From JAIVJZ01 sp035296385 (GTDB lineage Bacteria; Acidobacteriota; Blastocatellia; Pyrinomonadales; Pyrinomonadaceae), in assembly GCA_035296385.1 (NCBI GenBank), contig DATHBB010000097.1, forward strand, positions 1 through 29,832: a DNA stretch of 29,832 nt, written 5' to 3'. The notes below the pieces were generated by a model. That model searched no databases. It was given only the letters and a program-made list of their open reading frames with translations, and was not told where the DNA came from. Both the position numbers and the translations under genes were made by a program. Every line of letters starts with the position of its first letter. Position 1 is the first letter of the stretch. This document shows, in pieces, positions 1 to 7,176 of this stretch.

Positions 1-1000
1 GTTCGTTCAGAGCGACGGAGTCGGAGAGGTCTATGGTTTTGCTCTGCCCCGTCGCGCGCGAGATGATGACGGCGCGACCCGCCTCCGCGCGCGGGTTGGC
101 TTCCGACAAGACGACGTAGAGCGGCACGGCCTCGCGGCGCAGAATCTTCGCGCCCGGTTGATCCACCAGCCCGCTCACGGTCGCCGTGTGGCTCGCGTAG
201 TCGCGCACGACGATGCGAAACTGCGCGCGGTCATAGACGCCGCGCCGTCGCAGTTCCGCAGACAAACGCGCGCCGATCTCGTCGGTCGTCATGCCGACGA
301 CGCTCAAAGGATCGCCCGCCAGCGGGTAGTCGAGCATCCCTGTGGACATCACGGTGTAGAGCGTCGAATCCTTTGCCATGCCGCCCACGAGGCGTACGTC
401 CAGAATGTCGCCCGCGCCGACGCGGTAAAGCTCGGTCGGCGGCACGACGGCGGGCGCGGGCGCTGTGGTGTTGGCATGAGCCGTGCCGGTGGTAGTGGAA
501 GTTACGGGCGCTGCTGTTGACGCGGCGTTTGATGTTTTGGTCGATGATTTGGGCTCGTCAACTTTGGCGGGCGCGGGCGGCTCGTATTTCGGCGGCGCGG
601 GGACGTTCTTCACCGAAGGACTGCCGAAGACGGGCAGCGGCGAGTTGGAAGTCTTCGGCGCGCCGTCGCTCGTAGTGTTCGCGGGAGTCGAGATGTTCGG
701 CGCGGGCGCGGCAGCCGAGGTCAGGACGGTCGGAGTTTTTTGCGCGCCGGATTTAACGGCGTCGGATTTGACGACATCGTCTTTCGCGGCGTCGCGCACG
801 GCTTCGCTTTTCGGCGCGGGCGTGGGCTTGGCGGCGGGCGCGTCGCGCCTCGGCGACTCTTTCTTCGCGTCGCTCCTGGCGGGCGTCGAACTCGCGGCGG
901 GCGAATCGTCTTCCGCCGGGCCGAGACGCGTCTGCGCACTCGCCTCGAACGGCGCGCAAAGCAGCAGCCCAAACACAAACGCAAACAACACTTTACTCAT
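1..1000 (-). CDS. Polysaccharide export outer-membrane protein (Poly_export/SLBB), 3' end cut by window
   Basis: The frame is open from ATG at 1000 to the left edge, giving 333 residues of a longer protein. Residues 1-23 form a signal peptide ending in ASA before Gln. Residues 24 to about 185 are a low-complexity Ala/Pro/Thr/Ser/Lys linker. A Poly_export-type domain follows at about 187-262 (TELYRVGAGDILDVRL, then a beta-strand pattern ending in FRIVVRDY). A SLBB-like segment starts at about 265 (VSGLVDQPGAKILRREAVPL). Proteins of this family form the periplasmic/outer-membrane export channel for capsule or exopolysaccharide, as Wza does. The unusual part is the roughly 160-residue linker, which could span periplasm or peptidoglycan. 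The region upstream has no certain promoter. Family is clear; the exported polymer is unknown. Confidence 0.85.
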   Translation of the reverse strand, partial: MSKVLFAFVFGLLLCAPFEASAQTRLGPAEDDSPAASSTPARSDAKKESPRRDAPAAKPTPAPKSEAVRDAAKDDVVKSDAVKSGAQKTPTVLTSAAAPAPNISTPANTTSDGAPKTSNSPLPVFGSPSVKNVPAPPKYEPPAPAKVDEPKSSTKTSNAASTAAPVTSTTTGTAHANTTAPAPAVVPPTELYRVGAGDILDVRLVGGMAKDSTLYTVMSTGMLDYPLAGDPLSVVGMTTDEIGARLSAELRRRGVYDRAQFRIVVRDYASHTATVSGLVDQPGAKILRREAVPLYVVLSEANPRAEAGRAVIISRATGQSKTIDLSDSVALNE

Positions 1001-1388
1001 AATGCACTCTACTTCCCCTATGCTTCGACGCGGGCGCATGTGGCCGGGGCAGTGGCCGCGTAAAACTTCGCCGCGTTAAAGTCTTGACTCTTTGCGGGCG
1101 TCGCGCGCCGCTGTGGCGTGCGTTTCGCTCCGGCGGGCACGATTCAGGTCTGGGCAAACCGTCCCGTCATTTAGATTAAACGACGAAAACGCCCCTTTTC
1201 GCAAAGTTCAAGTTGTCAATTTTTCCTGTCAAACACAAATTTTACCGGAAGACCGAACGCGCCGGATTCTCTACGGTGAACAGTTTGACTTGAAGTGGCC
1301 GCCGAATTAAGCGCGGGCGCGAGGAACATTTAAGTTTACCGGAAGATTTGCCCGAGTTGCCGCACGCTGTCGAAGCACACGTCAGATT
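1001..1388. other. Intergenic region between the PTS operon end and the export gene
   Basis: This 388-bp gap follows the EI stop and is the leader of the export gene, both on the minus strand. On the minus strand it has two close TTGACA words (1227-1232 and 1213-1218), but I found no good -10 at a normal distance from either. A 12-bp direct repeat TTTACCGGAAGA lies at 1241-1252 and 1335-1346. I see no convincing terminator after EI, no RNA gene and no supported coding sequence. Confidence 0.5.
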
Positions 1389-3194
1389 CTACTCTCCACG
1401 TTTCTCGGTGGGCAAGTTTTCCGGCGAAAACAGGTGCGGCCAACGCCCGCTGAGTTCCATGCGCACCGTCTCCTCCGCGTCGTCGGCTGTCGCCGCAAGC
1501 AGGCACAGGCTCGCGATTTCGCCCGCGCTCGCCGCATCTATTCGCGCCAGCGTGCGGCGCACGCGCGGCATCGCCGACGACGCCATGCTCAAAGCGCGCG
1601 CGCCGAGTCCGACGAGCACCAGAGCGTAAGCGGGCGTGGCGGCCATCTCGCCGCAGACGATCAAAGGGATGCCCGCGCCGTCTGCCGCCTCGATGGTTCT
1701 CTCGATGCTTTGCAGCACCGCCGGGTGCAGCGTGCGAAACCATCCGGCCACGTCGTCGTTTCCGCGATCAACTGCGAGCAGGTATTGTACGAGATCGTTC
1801 GTGCCGAGACTGAAGAAATCCACTTCGCGCGCGAGTTTGTCCGCCAGCAAAACGGCGGCGGGCACTTCGATCATCGCGCCCACTTTGAGTTCGCCCGTCG
1901 CCTTCCCTTCCGCGCCGAGACGCGCGCGCTCGTCCTCGATGATGCGCCGCGCGAGCCTCACTTCCGACACGTCGGAGATCATCGGCAGCACCACGTCGAG
2001 CCGCCCCGTCGTCGCCGCGCGGAGCAGCGCGCGAACCTGCGTGCGCAGCATCTCTTCGTGGCGGAAGGAGAAACGTATGGCGCGCAGGCCGAGCGCGGGG
2101 TTTCGCTCGTTCTCGAAACTTCCGGCGCTCTGCTTGTCGCCGCCGAGATCGAAGAGACGCACCTTCGCGCCGTCCGCGCCCGCGAGCGCGGCGATCTCTT
2201 CGTAGGCCGCGCACTGCTCGTCCTCCGTCGGCGCGCCCGCGCGCTGCGAGAACAGAAACTCCGAACGAAACAGCCCGATGCCGCGCGCCCCGTAGCGACG
2301 CACGCCTTCATACTCCGGCGGCAACTCTACGTTCGCGCTCAAAACGATCTCCACACCGTCGGTCGTCCGTAGCGGCGCGTGCCCGTCCTCCGTCACGCCT
2401 GCGCCCGTCACGCTCGCGGGCACGAACTGTTTGCGCGCCGCCTTGAAATGCTCGACCGTCTCGGCCAACGGATGCAGCACGACTTCGCCGCGCCCCGCGT
2501 CGATCACGATCTCGTCGCCCGTGCGCGCGTGGCGGTAGAGTTCGCGCAGACCGACGACGGCGGGGATGCCGAGTCCGCGCGCGATGATCGCCGTGTGCGA
2601 AGTCCAGCCGCCCGCGTCCGAAGCGATGGCGCGGACGTGCGAGAAGTCGAACTCCACCGCCGCAGACGGCAGCAGTTCTTCCGCCACGATGATCGCGTCT
2701 TCCGTGAGACGACGCGACTGCGCCTCGCCGCTCAGTGCGACGAGCAGGCGGCGCGTCACGTCTTCGATGTCCGAACTGCGCTCGCGCAAATAGTCGTCCT
2801 TGATCTCGGAATAGACCGCGAGCAGTTTGTCGGACGCGACTTTCACAGCCCACTCGGCGTTGGCGCGTTCCTGACGTATGTATTCTTCGACCTCGTCGAG
2901 CAGTTTGCGGTCTTCGAGCATGAGGAGTTGCGCGTCGAAGATGTAGGCGTGCTCCGCGCCGAGCGCGGCTTCGGCGCGACGTTTGATGGCGAGCAACTGG
3001 CGACGCGACAAACGCACCGCCGCCTGAAAGCGTCGCACCTCGCGCTTGATGTCTTCGGCGTCGAGCGTCGCGCGGTAGATGTTGCCGCGCCCGCCCGTGT
3101 GTATGCGCAGCACCCGCCCCGCCGCCATCCCTTCCGAGACGGCCACGCCGCGCCAGCGCATCTCGCGCTTATCGTTTTTCGCACCCCGCTTCAT
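1389..3194 (-). CDS. ptsI: Phosphoenolpyruvate-protein phosphotransferase (PTS enzyme I)
   Basis: Enzyme I moves phosphate from PEP to HPr in the cytoplasm. The 601-residue protein has the phospho-His domain (GGWTSHTAII, His200), the PEP-binding barrel with GLFRSEFLF (Arg310), the FFSLGTNDLVQY signature (460-471) and the late active-site Cys in VCGEMAA (Cys514). The family is usually about 570-575 residues. The start chosen is ATG at 3194, whose A and TG overlap the HPr stop as ATGA, implying translational coupling. A longer frame to 3236 would run into the HPr gene and is rejected. It is the last gene of the hprK-rapZ-zinc ribbon-EIIA-HPr-EI run. No EIIB or EIIC is seen, so the relay probably regulates rather than transports. 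Confidence 0.95.
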   Translation of the reverse strand: MKRGAKNDKREMRWRGVAVSEGMAAGRVLRIHTGGRGNIYRATLDAEDIKREVRRFQAAVRLSRRQLLAIKRRAEAALGAEHAYIFDAQLLMLEDRKLLDEVEEYIRQERANAEWAVKVASDKLLAVYSEIKDDYLRERSSDIEDVTRRLLVALSGEAQSRRLTEDAIIVAEELLPSAAVEFDFSHVRAIASDAGGWTSHTAIIARGLGIPAVVGLRELYRHARTGDEIVIDAGRGEVVLHPLAETVEHFKAARKQFVPASVTGAGVTEDGHAPLRTTDGVEIVLSANVELPPEYEGVRRYGARGIGLFRSEFLFSQRAGAPTEDEQCAAYEEIAALAGADGAKVRLFDLGGDKQSAGSFENERNPALGLRAIRFSFRHEEMLRTQVRALLRAATTGRLDVVLPMISDVSEVRLARRIIEDERARLGAEGKATGELKVGAMIEVPAAVLLADKLAREVDFFSLGTNDLVQYLLAVDRGNDDVAGWFRTLHPAVLQSIERTIEAADGAGIPLIVCGEMAATPAYALVLVGLGARALSMASSAMPRVRRTLARIDAASAGEIASLCLLAATADDAEETVRMELSGRWPHLFSPENLPTEKRGE

Positions 3195-3472
3195 GCTTCC
3201 TGTTCTTCCCCGAACCCGCTCTCGACGAGCGCGCACACCGCTTCTAACGCTTCCCGCTCGTCCGTGCCTTCCGTCGTCAGGCGCAACTCCGTACCGCGCG
3301 AGGCGGCGAGCAGCAGCACGCTCAAGATGGATTTGGCGTCGGCCACCGCGCTCCCGTCAACGCGTTCGAGCCGCACGGTGCTGCGGTATGCGCTCGCCGT
3401 GCGCACGAGCCGCGCCGCCGCGCGCGCGTGCAGCCCCAGACGATTGACGATCAAAATTCGCTTCTCAAGCAT
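3191..3472 (-). CDS. ptsH: Phosphocarrier protein HPr
   Basis: HPr is the small cytoplasmic phosphocarrier between EI and EIIA. The 93-residue protein has the catalytic site RLGLHARAAA (His15) and a regulatory site ADAKSILSVLLL (Ser48, equivalent to Ser46 of Bacillus HPr). Both sites are intact, so it should be a substrate of EI (at His) and of HPr kinase/phosphorylase (at Ser), which is encoded upstream in the same gene run. It starts at ATG 3472, 18 bp after the EIIA stop, and its stop overlaps the EI start. The length is slightly above the usual 85-90, due to a short acidic tail. Confidence 0.95.
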   Translation of the reverse strand: MLEKRILIVNRLGLHARAAARLVRTASAYRSTVRLERVDGSAVADAKSILSVLLLAASRGTELRLTTEGTDEREALEAVCALVESGFGEEQEA

Positions 3473-3490
3473 TCGGTCTGTACGGCGCGC

Positions 3491-3934
3491 TCACCTCTTC
3501 CTCGGCGCGGCGAGGAGTTCGCCCGCGAGGTAGATCGCCTGCTGCCCTTGATCGCGCACGCGCCCGGCCACCGTCGCCAGAGGTTCGGCTTCGGTCTGGC
3601 TGGCGAGCTTGATCACCATCGGCAGATTCACGCCCGTCACCACTTCCACTTCGCCTTCGACGAAGAACATCGAGGCGATGTTTGTGGGCGTGCCGCCGAA
3701 CATGTCCGTCAGGATGATCACGCCGCCCCCTTCGGAGACGCGCGCGATTGCCTGTTCGATCTCTGTGCGCGCCGCGTCCACGTCGTCGTGCCAGCCGATT
3801 GAGATCGCCGCGATGTGCGCCACGGGGCCGATGATCATCTCCGCCGCCGCCAGCAGTTCGGTCGCCAACTGCCCGTGCGTCACGATCACGCCCGCCACGC
3901 GTCGCTTCGTTTCAACTTTTCCGGCTTCATCCAT
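3491..3934 (-). CDS. PTS EIIA component, mannose/fructose (Man) type
   Basis: This 147-residue protein is a single-domain Man-family EIIA. VAGVIVTHGQLA carries the phospho-acceptor His20, and IILTDMFGGTPTNIA is the family's DMFGGTP motif. It would accept phosphate from HPr. In classic mannose systems EIIA is fused to or encoded beside EIIB, EIIC and EIID, none of which is present here. Placement next to hprK, rapZ, HPr and EI is the typical setting of the regulatory EIIA(Man) of incomplete PTS relays. The start is ATG at 3934, preceded by a GGAG about 9 bases away. The phosphorylation target or partner cannot be read from sequence. Confidence 0.92.
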   Translation of the reverse strand: MDEAGKVETKRRVAGVIVTHGQLATELLAAAEMIIGPVAHIAAISIGWHDDVDAARTEIEQAIARVSEGGGVIILTDMFGGTPTNIASMFFVEGEVEVVTGVNLPMVIKLASQTEAEPLATVAGRVRDQGQQAIYLAGELLAAPRKR

Positions 3935-3968
3935 AAGGCACGCTCCGGCGCAAATTTTCGCGCCCCGT

Positions 3969-4283
3969 CTACACGTCGTTGGCGATGTTGCCCATCAGGT
4001 AGCCGCCGACCGCCGCGTTGACGCCGACGATGCGCGCGATGAGTTTCAGTTCGTCCTGATCGAGCCAGATGCCGCCGCACGTCTGGCATTTATCTATGAG
4101 CACGAGATCGTAGATGATGAGTTTCTTCATCTCGCGCCCGTCAATCGGGCACACGCGCACACGCTCGCGCGACGGATTGAGATTCGTCGTGCAGTCGGTG
4201 CAGATAATGAACTCGTGCTCGATGGAAACATCTTCGAGCCTGTAATCGTGACGGCAACGGATGCAATCGTCGCTTTCGCTCAT
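3969..4283 (-). CDS. Small TFIIB-type zinc-ribbon protein
   Basis: The 104-residue protein has CIRC (Cys7, Cys10) and CTDC (Cys28, Cys31), then CPIDG (Cys45) with KCQTCGGIWLDQDEL (Cys66, Cys69). The second part is the zf-TFIIB signature (CPxC...CGGxWLDxxEL), but the first pair has Asp48 where a second Cys is expected, so that site has three Cys plus possibly Asp. The first four Cys could form a separate zinc site. Two short hydrophobic stretches follow at the C-terminus, including GVNAAVGGYLMGNI. The gene lies 39 bp after rapZ and 34 bp before EIIA(Man), on the same strand. Its function is unknown; location suggests a link to the PTS relay or to RapZ, but this is only inference. Confidence 0.75.
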   Translation of the reverse strand: MSESDDCIRCRHDYRLEDVSIEHEFIICTDCTTNLNPSRERVRVCPIDGREMKKLIIYDLVLIDKCQTCGGIWLDQDELKLIARIVGVNAAVGGYLMGNIANDV

Positions 4284-4322
4284 GCCAGGTTTCTCCCTCT
4301 GCTTCTGTGATTAGCGAACGAA

Positions 4323-5327
4323 TCAATCGGCGGCGGCGCGGCGGTCGCCCTTCCCGCCGCTGCTACGGCGGCGCGGTTGCGGTTTCGCCTTCCGCACGTC
4401 GCGGTGGACGGCGGTGGCGTCGAAGCCGCCGCGCCGCAGGCGACGCGCGAGCGCGTTGGCGACCATCACGGAGCGGTGGCGACCGCCCGTGCAGCCGATG
4501 CCGACCGTGACGTACGACTTGCCCTCGCGTTTGTAGAGCGGCAGCAGGTAGTCGAGCAGCGAGCCGAAGCGTTCGAGCGTTTCGACCGTCTCCGCCTGCC
4601 GCTTCAAATATTCGACGACGCGGCGGTCGTTGCCCGAAGAGGCGCGCAACTCCGCGACGAAATACGGGTTGGGCAGGTGTCGCACGTCGAACAACAGATC
4701 GAGATCGCGCGGCCCGCCGTACTTGTGGCCGAAGCTCAAGACCTGCACGCGCATCGGCGTGCCTTGCGCGTCCGGGCTGAAACGCTCGATGAGGTAGCGG
4801 CGCAGAGTGTGTACGTTGTGCTCGGAGGTATCAATGATGAGGTCTGCGTGGGCGCGTATCAGAGCCATCGCGTCGCGTTCGGCGCGAATGGAGGCGAGCA
4901 GGCCGTCGCCCGTGTCAGCCGGATGCGGGCGACGTGTCTCGCTGAAGCGGCGCTGCAAAACGTCGTCGGAGGCTTCGAAGAAAAGTACGAAGACCGAGAG
5001 GCCGCTCGCGCGCCTGAGCTTACGCAACTGGCTCTCGAACTCGGAGAGGAAACGGCCTTCGCGTATGTTGATGACGAGCGCGGCGCGTTTGATGCGCGCT
5101 TCCGTCTCTTCCGTCTCGTCGTCTTCCGGTTGCACGAGGCGCGCGAAGGTCGGCAGAAGCGTCAGCGGCAGATTGTCCACGCAGAAATAGCCGAGGTCTT
5201 CAAAAGCATTCGTCGCCGACGACATCCCCGACCCGCTCAAGCCCGTGATGACGACGATGTCGGGCGCGCCCGTCGTCGCCGCCGTCAACGCCGCCGCCGC
5301 TTTAGGTGCTCTTTGTTTCCCGCTCAT
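4323..5327 (-). CDS. rapZ: RapZ/YvcJ-family P-loop protein with altered Walker A
   Basis: The protein has 334 residues against about 285 in Escherichia coli RapZ. In E. coli, RapZ binds GlcN6P and guides RNase E to a small RNA; the Bacillus homologue YvcJ is a nucleotide-binding protein. Family marks are IVVITGLSGSG (26-34), LGYFCVDNLPLTLLP (45-57), VLSFGHKYGGP and, near the C-terminus, VTVGIGCTGGRHRSVMVA. The Walker A Lys is replaced by Met35 (GLSGSGMSS); I checked this codon (ATG) on the strand. The C-terminal GlcN6P-type module looks intact. A basic tail of about 25 residues is added. The start at 5327 lies inside hprK, overlapping it by 26 bp, so the two are translationally linked. Confidence 0.9.
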   Translation of the reverse strand: MSGKQRAPKAAAALTAATTGAPDIVVITGLSGSGMSSATNAFEDLGYFCVDNLPLTLLPTFARLVQPEDDETEETEARIKRAALVINIREGRFLSEFESQLRKLRRASGLSVFVLFFEASDDVLQRRFSETRRPHPADTGDGLLASIRAERDAMALIRAHADLIIDTSEHNVHTLRRYLIERFSPDAQGTPMRVQVLSFGHKYGGPRDLDLLFDVRHLPNPYFVAELRASSGNDRRVVEYLKRQAETVETLERFGSLLDYLLPLYKREGKSYVTVGIGCTGGRHRSVMVANALARRLRRGGFDATAVHRDVRKAKPQPRRRSSGGKGDRRAAAD

Positions 5328-6372
5328 CGGTTGTGCGTTCCCGCCGCTCCGCCTGAGGAGTTCCCTTCATATCCCCCGCGTCTTTATTCGCCATAGGCAC
5401 GCCGCGCGCGTAGGCATCTTCCGCGCCCAGCATCTGCGTGTGGCGCGCGACGAAATTCTCCGCCGCATTGTAACCGCGCAGGCGCAACAAGTGAACGCGC
5501 AGCGCAGTCTCAACGAGCGTCGAGAGGTTTCTGCCCGGACTAACGGGCAACAAGACGTGCGGCACGCCGACGCCCAGGATTTCAACCGTGCGCTCGTCAA
5601 TCCCCAGACGCTCGACCTCCCGCGCCGTGTTCCAGCGTTCGAGCCTTATGGACAGACCCAACTGCTTCGCCCCGCTGACGGCGGCCACGCCGTAGAGTTC
5701 GCGCACGTTGATGATGCCGAGTCCGCGTATCTCCATGTGCTCGCGCAGCATTTCGGGCGCGCTCCCCAAAAGATAATCCGCGCCGAGCCGCCTCACTTCC
5801 ACCAGGTCGTCTGCGACGAGGCGATGACCGCGCACTATGAGATCGAGCGCGCACTCGGATTTGCCGATCCCCGAATCGCCTTCGATCAAGACGCCGAGGC
5901 CGTAGGCGTCGAGCAGTACGCCGTGACGCAACTCGCGCGGCGCAAGCGTCTCGCGCAAATAATCGGTGACGACGTTGATTGCGACCGAACTGACGAGCGT
6001 GGTCTGCAAGAGCGGAAGCCCCGCGCGTTCCAACGCTTCGACAAACTCTGCGGGCGGCGTCTGCTCTTTGGTCACGAGCACGCAACTGATCGTCTCAAAC
6101 GACAGATTATCAATCGCCTCGCGCCTTTTGGCGGGCGCGAGTTGACTGAGAAACAAGACCTCGCTCTGGCCTATGATCTGCACGCGCCCCGCGTGGACGT
6201 AGTGCGCGAAGCCGGCCAGCGCGAGGCCGAGTTTCTGGATGCGCTCGGAAGTGATCCGCCGCGACGCGAGACCCGACGCGCCCGCCATCACGCGCAACTC
6301 CAGATGCGCGGGCGCGTGCGCGACGAACTCGCCGACGGTGATCGAAGGCTGCGATACGACCGAATCGCTCAT
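5302..6372 (-). CDS. hprK: HPr kinase/phosphorylase
   Basis: HprK phosphorylates or dephosphorylates the regulatory Ser of HPr according to metabolic state. The 356-residue protein has the N-terminal domain (1-135), then RHGVLLDAYGLGVLIEGDSGIGKS with the P-loop at 165-172, and the family signature EIRGLGIINVRELYG at 214-228. A hydrophilic tail of about 40 residues follows the usual end, ending in Glu/Arg/Lys/Thr-rich sequence. The start ATG at 6372 lies in the last copy of a 14-bp tandem repeat and has no clear ribosome binding site; initiation may depend on reinitiation after upstream stops. The 3' end overlaps rapZ by 26 bp. Its substrate Ser is present in the HPr encoded downstream. Confidence 0.95.
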   Translation of the reverse strand: MSDSVVSQPSITVGEFVAHAPAHLELRVMAGASGLASRRITSERIQKLGLALAGFAHYVHAGRVQIIGQSEVLFLSQLAPAKRREAIDNLSFETISCVLVTKEQTPPAEFVEALERAGLPLLQTTLVSSVAINVVTDYLRETLAPRELRHGVLLDAYGLGVLIEGDSGIGKSECALDLIVRGHRLVADDLVEVRRLGADYLLGSAPEMLREHMEIRGLGIINVRELYGVAAVSGAKQLGLSIRLERWNTAREVERLGIDERTVEILGVGVPHVLLPVSPGRNLSTLVETALRVHLLRLRGYNAAENFVARHTQMLGAEDAYARGVPMANKDAGDMKGTPQAERRERTTDERETKST

Positions 6373-6420
6373 TTAGTGTCGCTCATTTAGTGTCGTTCAT
6401 TTACCGTCGCTCATTTAACG
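6365..6420 (-). repeat. Four-copy 14-bp tandem repeat forming a chain of ATGA stop-starts
   Basis: Plus-strand copies are 6365-6378, 6379-6392 (both TCGCTCATTTAGTG), 6393-6406 (TCGTTCATTTACCG) and 6407-6420 (TCGCTCATTTAACG). Read on the minus strand, each copy holds AAATGA. The YceI stop TGA overlaps the first ATG; then come three five-codon ORFs (MSDGK, MNDTK, MSDTK), each ending in TGA that overlaps the next ATG; the fourth ATG starts hprK (MSDS). This is read directly from the bases. Whether ribosomes use it is unknown. Confidence 0.9.
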
Positions 6421-7043
6421 GCGGGTGTTGCGGCGGCGGCAGTTCCTTCGGGGCTGGCCGCGCGCGTGATGATGTTCAGTTCGATCTCGACCATGTCGCC
6501 GAGAAACGTGGGGTTGTCGGGGCGCGAGAAGCTGACGCCGTAGTCTTTGCGGTTGACGGTGGTGCGCGCCGTCGCGCCGAGCGTGGTCTTACCCGACTTC
6601 TCATCTTTGTGCACGCCGTTGATGGTGAAAGGCAGCGCGATCTCTTTCGCGACGCCGCGCATCGTGAACGTGCCGTGCGCGACGAAATCCTTCCCCTTCT
6701 TTTCGATGCGGCTACTGCGGAAAGTTATTTCGGGAAATTTTTCCACGTCGAAGAAGTCCGCGTTGCGCAGGTGCGCGTCGCGCCGCTCGATGCCGGTGTC
6801 GATGCTCGTCGCCTTGATCACCGCGTTGACCGAAGATTTCGTCACGTCGCGGTCGTCGTAAACGATCTCTATGGTGAAGTCCGTGAATTTACCGCTCACG
6901 CTCGACAGGCCGCCGAGGATAGGAATCGAGAAGCCGACGTTTGAATGAGCCGCGTCGGCGGCATACTTCGTGACGGCGCTGTTGACGGGGAGGACCGCGA
7001 GGAGCAGGGCGATGAGGGTTGCGGGCAAGTATTTTCTGTTCAT
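6411..7043 (-). CDS. YceI-family periplasmic lipid-binding protein
   Basis: The protein has 210 residues. Residues 1-23 are a signal peptide (MNRKYLPATLIALLLAVLPV, then NSA). The rest is a YceI lipocalin-like barrel: AAHSNVGFSIPILGGLSSVSG, TSIDTGIERRDAHLRNADFF, FPEITFRSS, GTFTMRGVAKEIALPF and a late KDYGVSFS. YceI proteins bind polyisoprenoid-like lipids in the periplasm. The start chosen is ATG at 7043, which has a strong GGAAGGAAA site; a longer frame to 7136 has no signal peptide and is rejected. It sits between hpf and hprK, where many genomes have ptsN, and has its own TATAAT promoter upstream. A short Ala/Thr/Pro tail is present. Confidence 0.9.
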   Translation of the reverse strand: MNRKYLPATLIALLLAVLPVNSAVTKYAADAAHSNVGFSIPILGGLSSVSGKFTDFTIEIVYDDRDVTKSSVNAVIKATSIDTGIERRDAHLRNADFFDVEKFPEITFRSSRIEKKGKDFVAHGTFTMRGVAKEIALPFTINGVHKDEKSGKTTLGATARTTVNRKDYGVSFSRPDNPTFLGDMVEIELNIITRAASPEGTAAAATPAVK

Positions 7044-7103
7044 TATCTTTCCTTCCGAATTCGGTAAATGTTTCGTCTCTCTCGTGCGCAAAAGAACGCG
7101 GCG

Positions 7104-7132
7104 ATTATAAATCCACCTGTCACGGTAGATAA
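7104..7132 (-). promoter_or_regulatory. Probable promoter of the YceI gene
   Basis: On the minus strand a perfect TATAAT (7109-7104) is preceded by TTATCT (7132-7127) at 17 bases. The -35 is weak. The start site would be about 54 bases before the YceI ATG. Together with the promoters before rpoN and ftsY it shares the word TTATAATC. Confidence 0.55.
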
Positions 7133-7176
7133 ACACCTCGCCGCGTCGCCTTTGCGCTTCCTACGGTAAATTTCAC

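Noticed and set aside
1145..1172. GGGCAAACC resembling a cyclic di-GMP riboswitch core
   Set aside because: It is on the plus strand, where no gene follows, and the second conserved stem and receptor are not found.
1092..1310. 72-codon plus-strand ORF in the gap before the export gene
   Set aside because: No ribosome site, unlikely composition, and it lies in the leader of the minus-strand export gene.
1434..2372. Long plus-strand ORFs opposite EI and many other genes
   Set aside because: They are shadow frames of high-G+C genes with no motifs; the minus-strand products are clear families.
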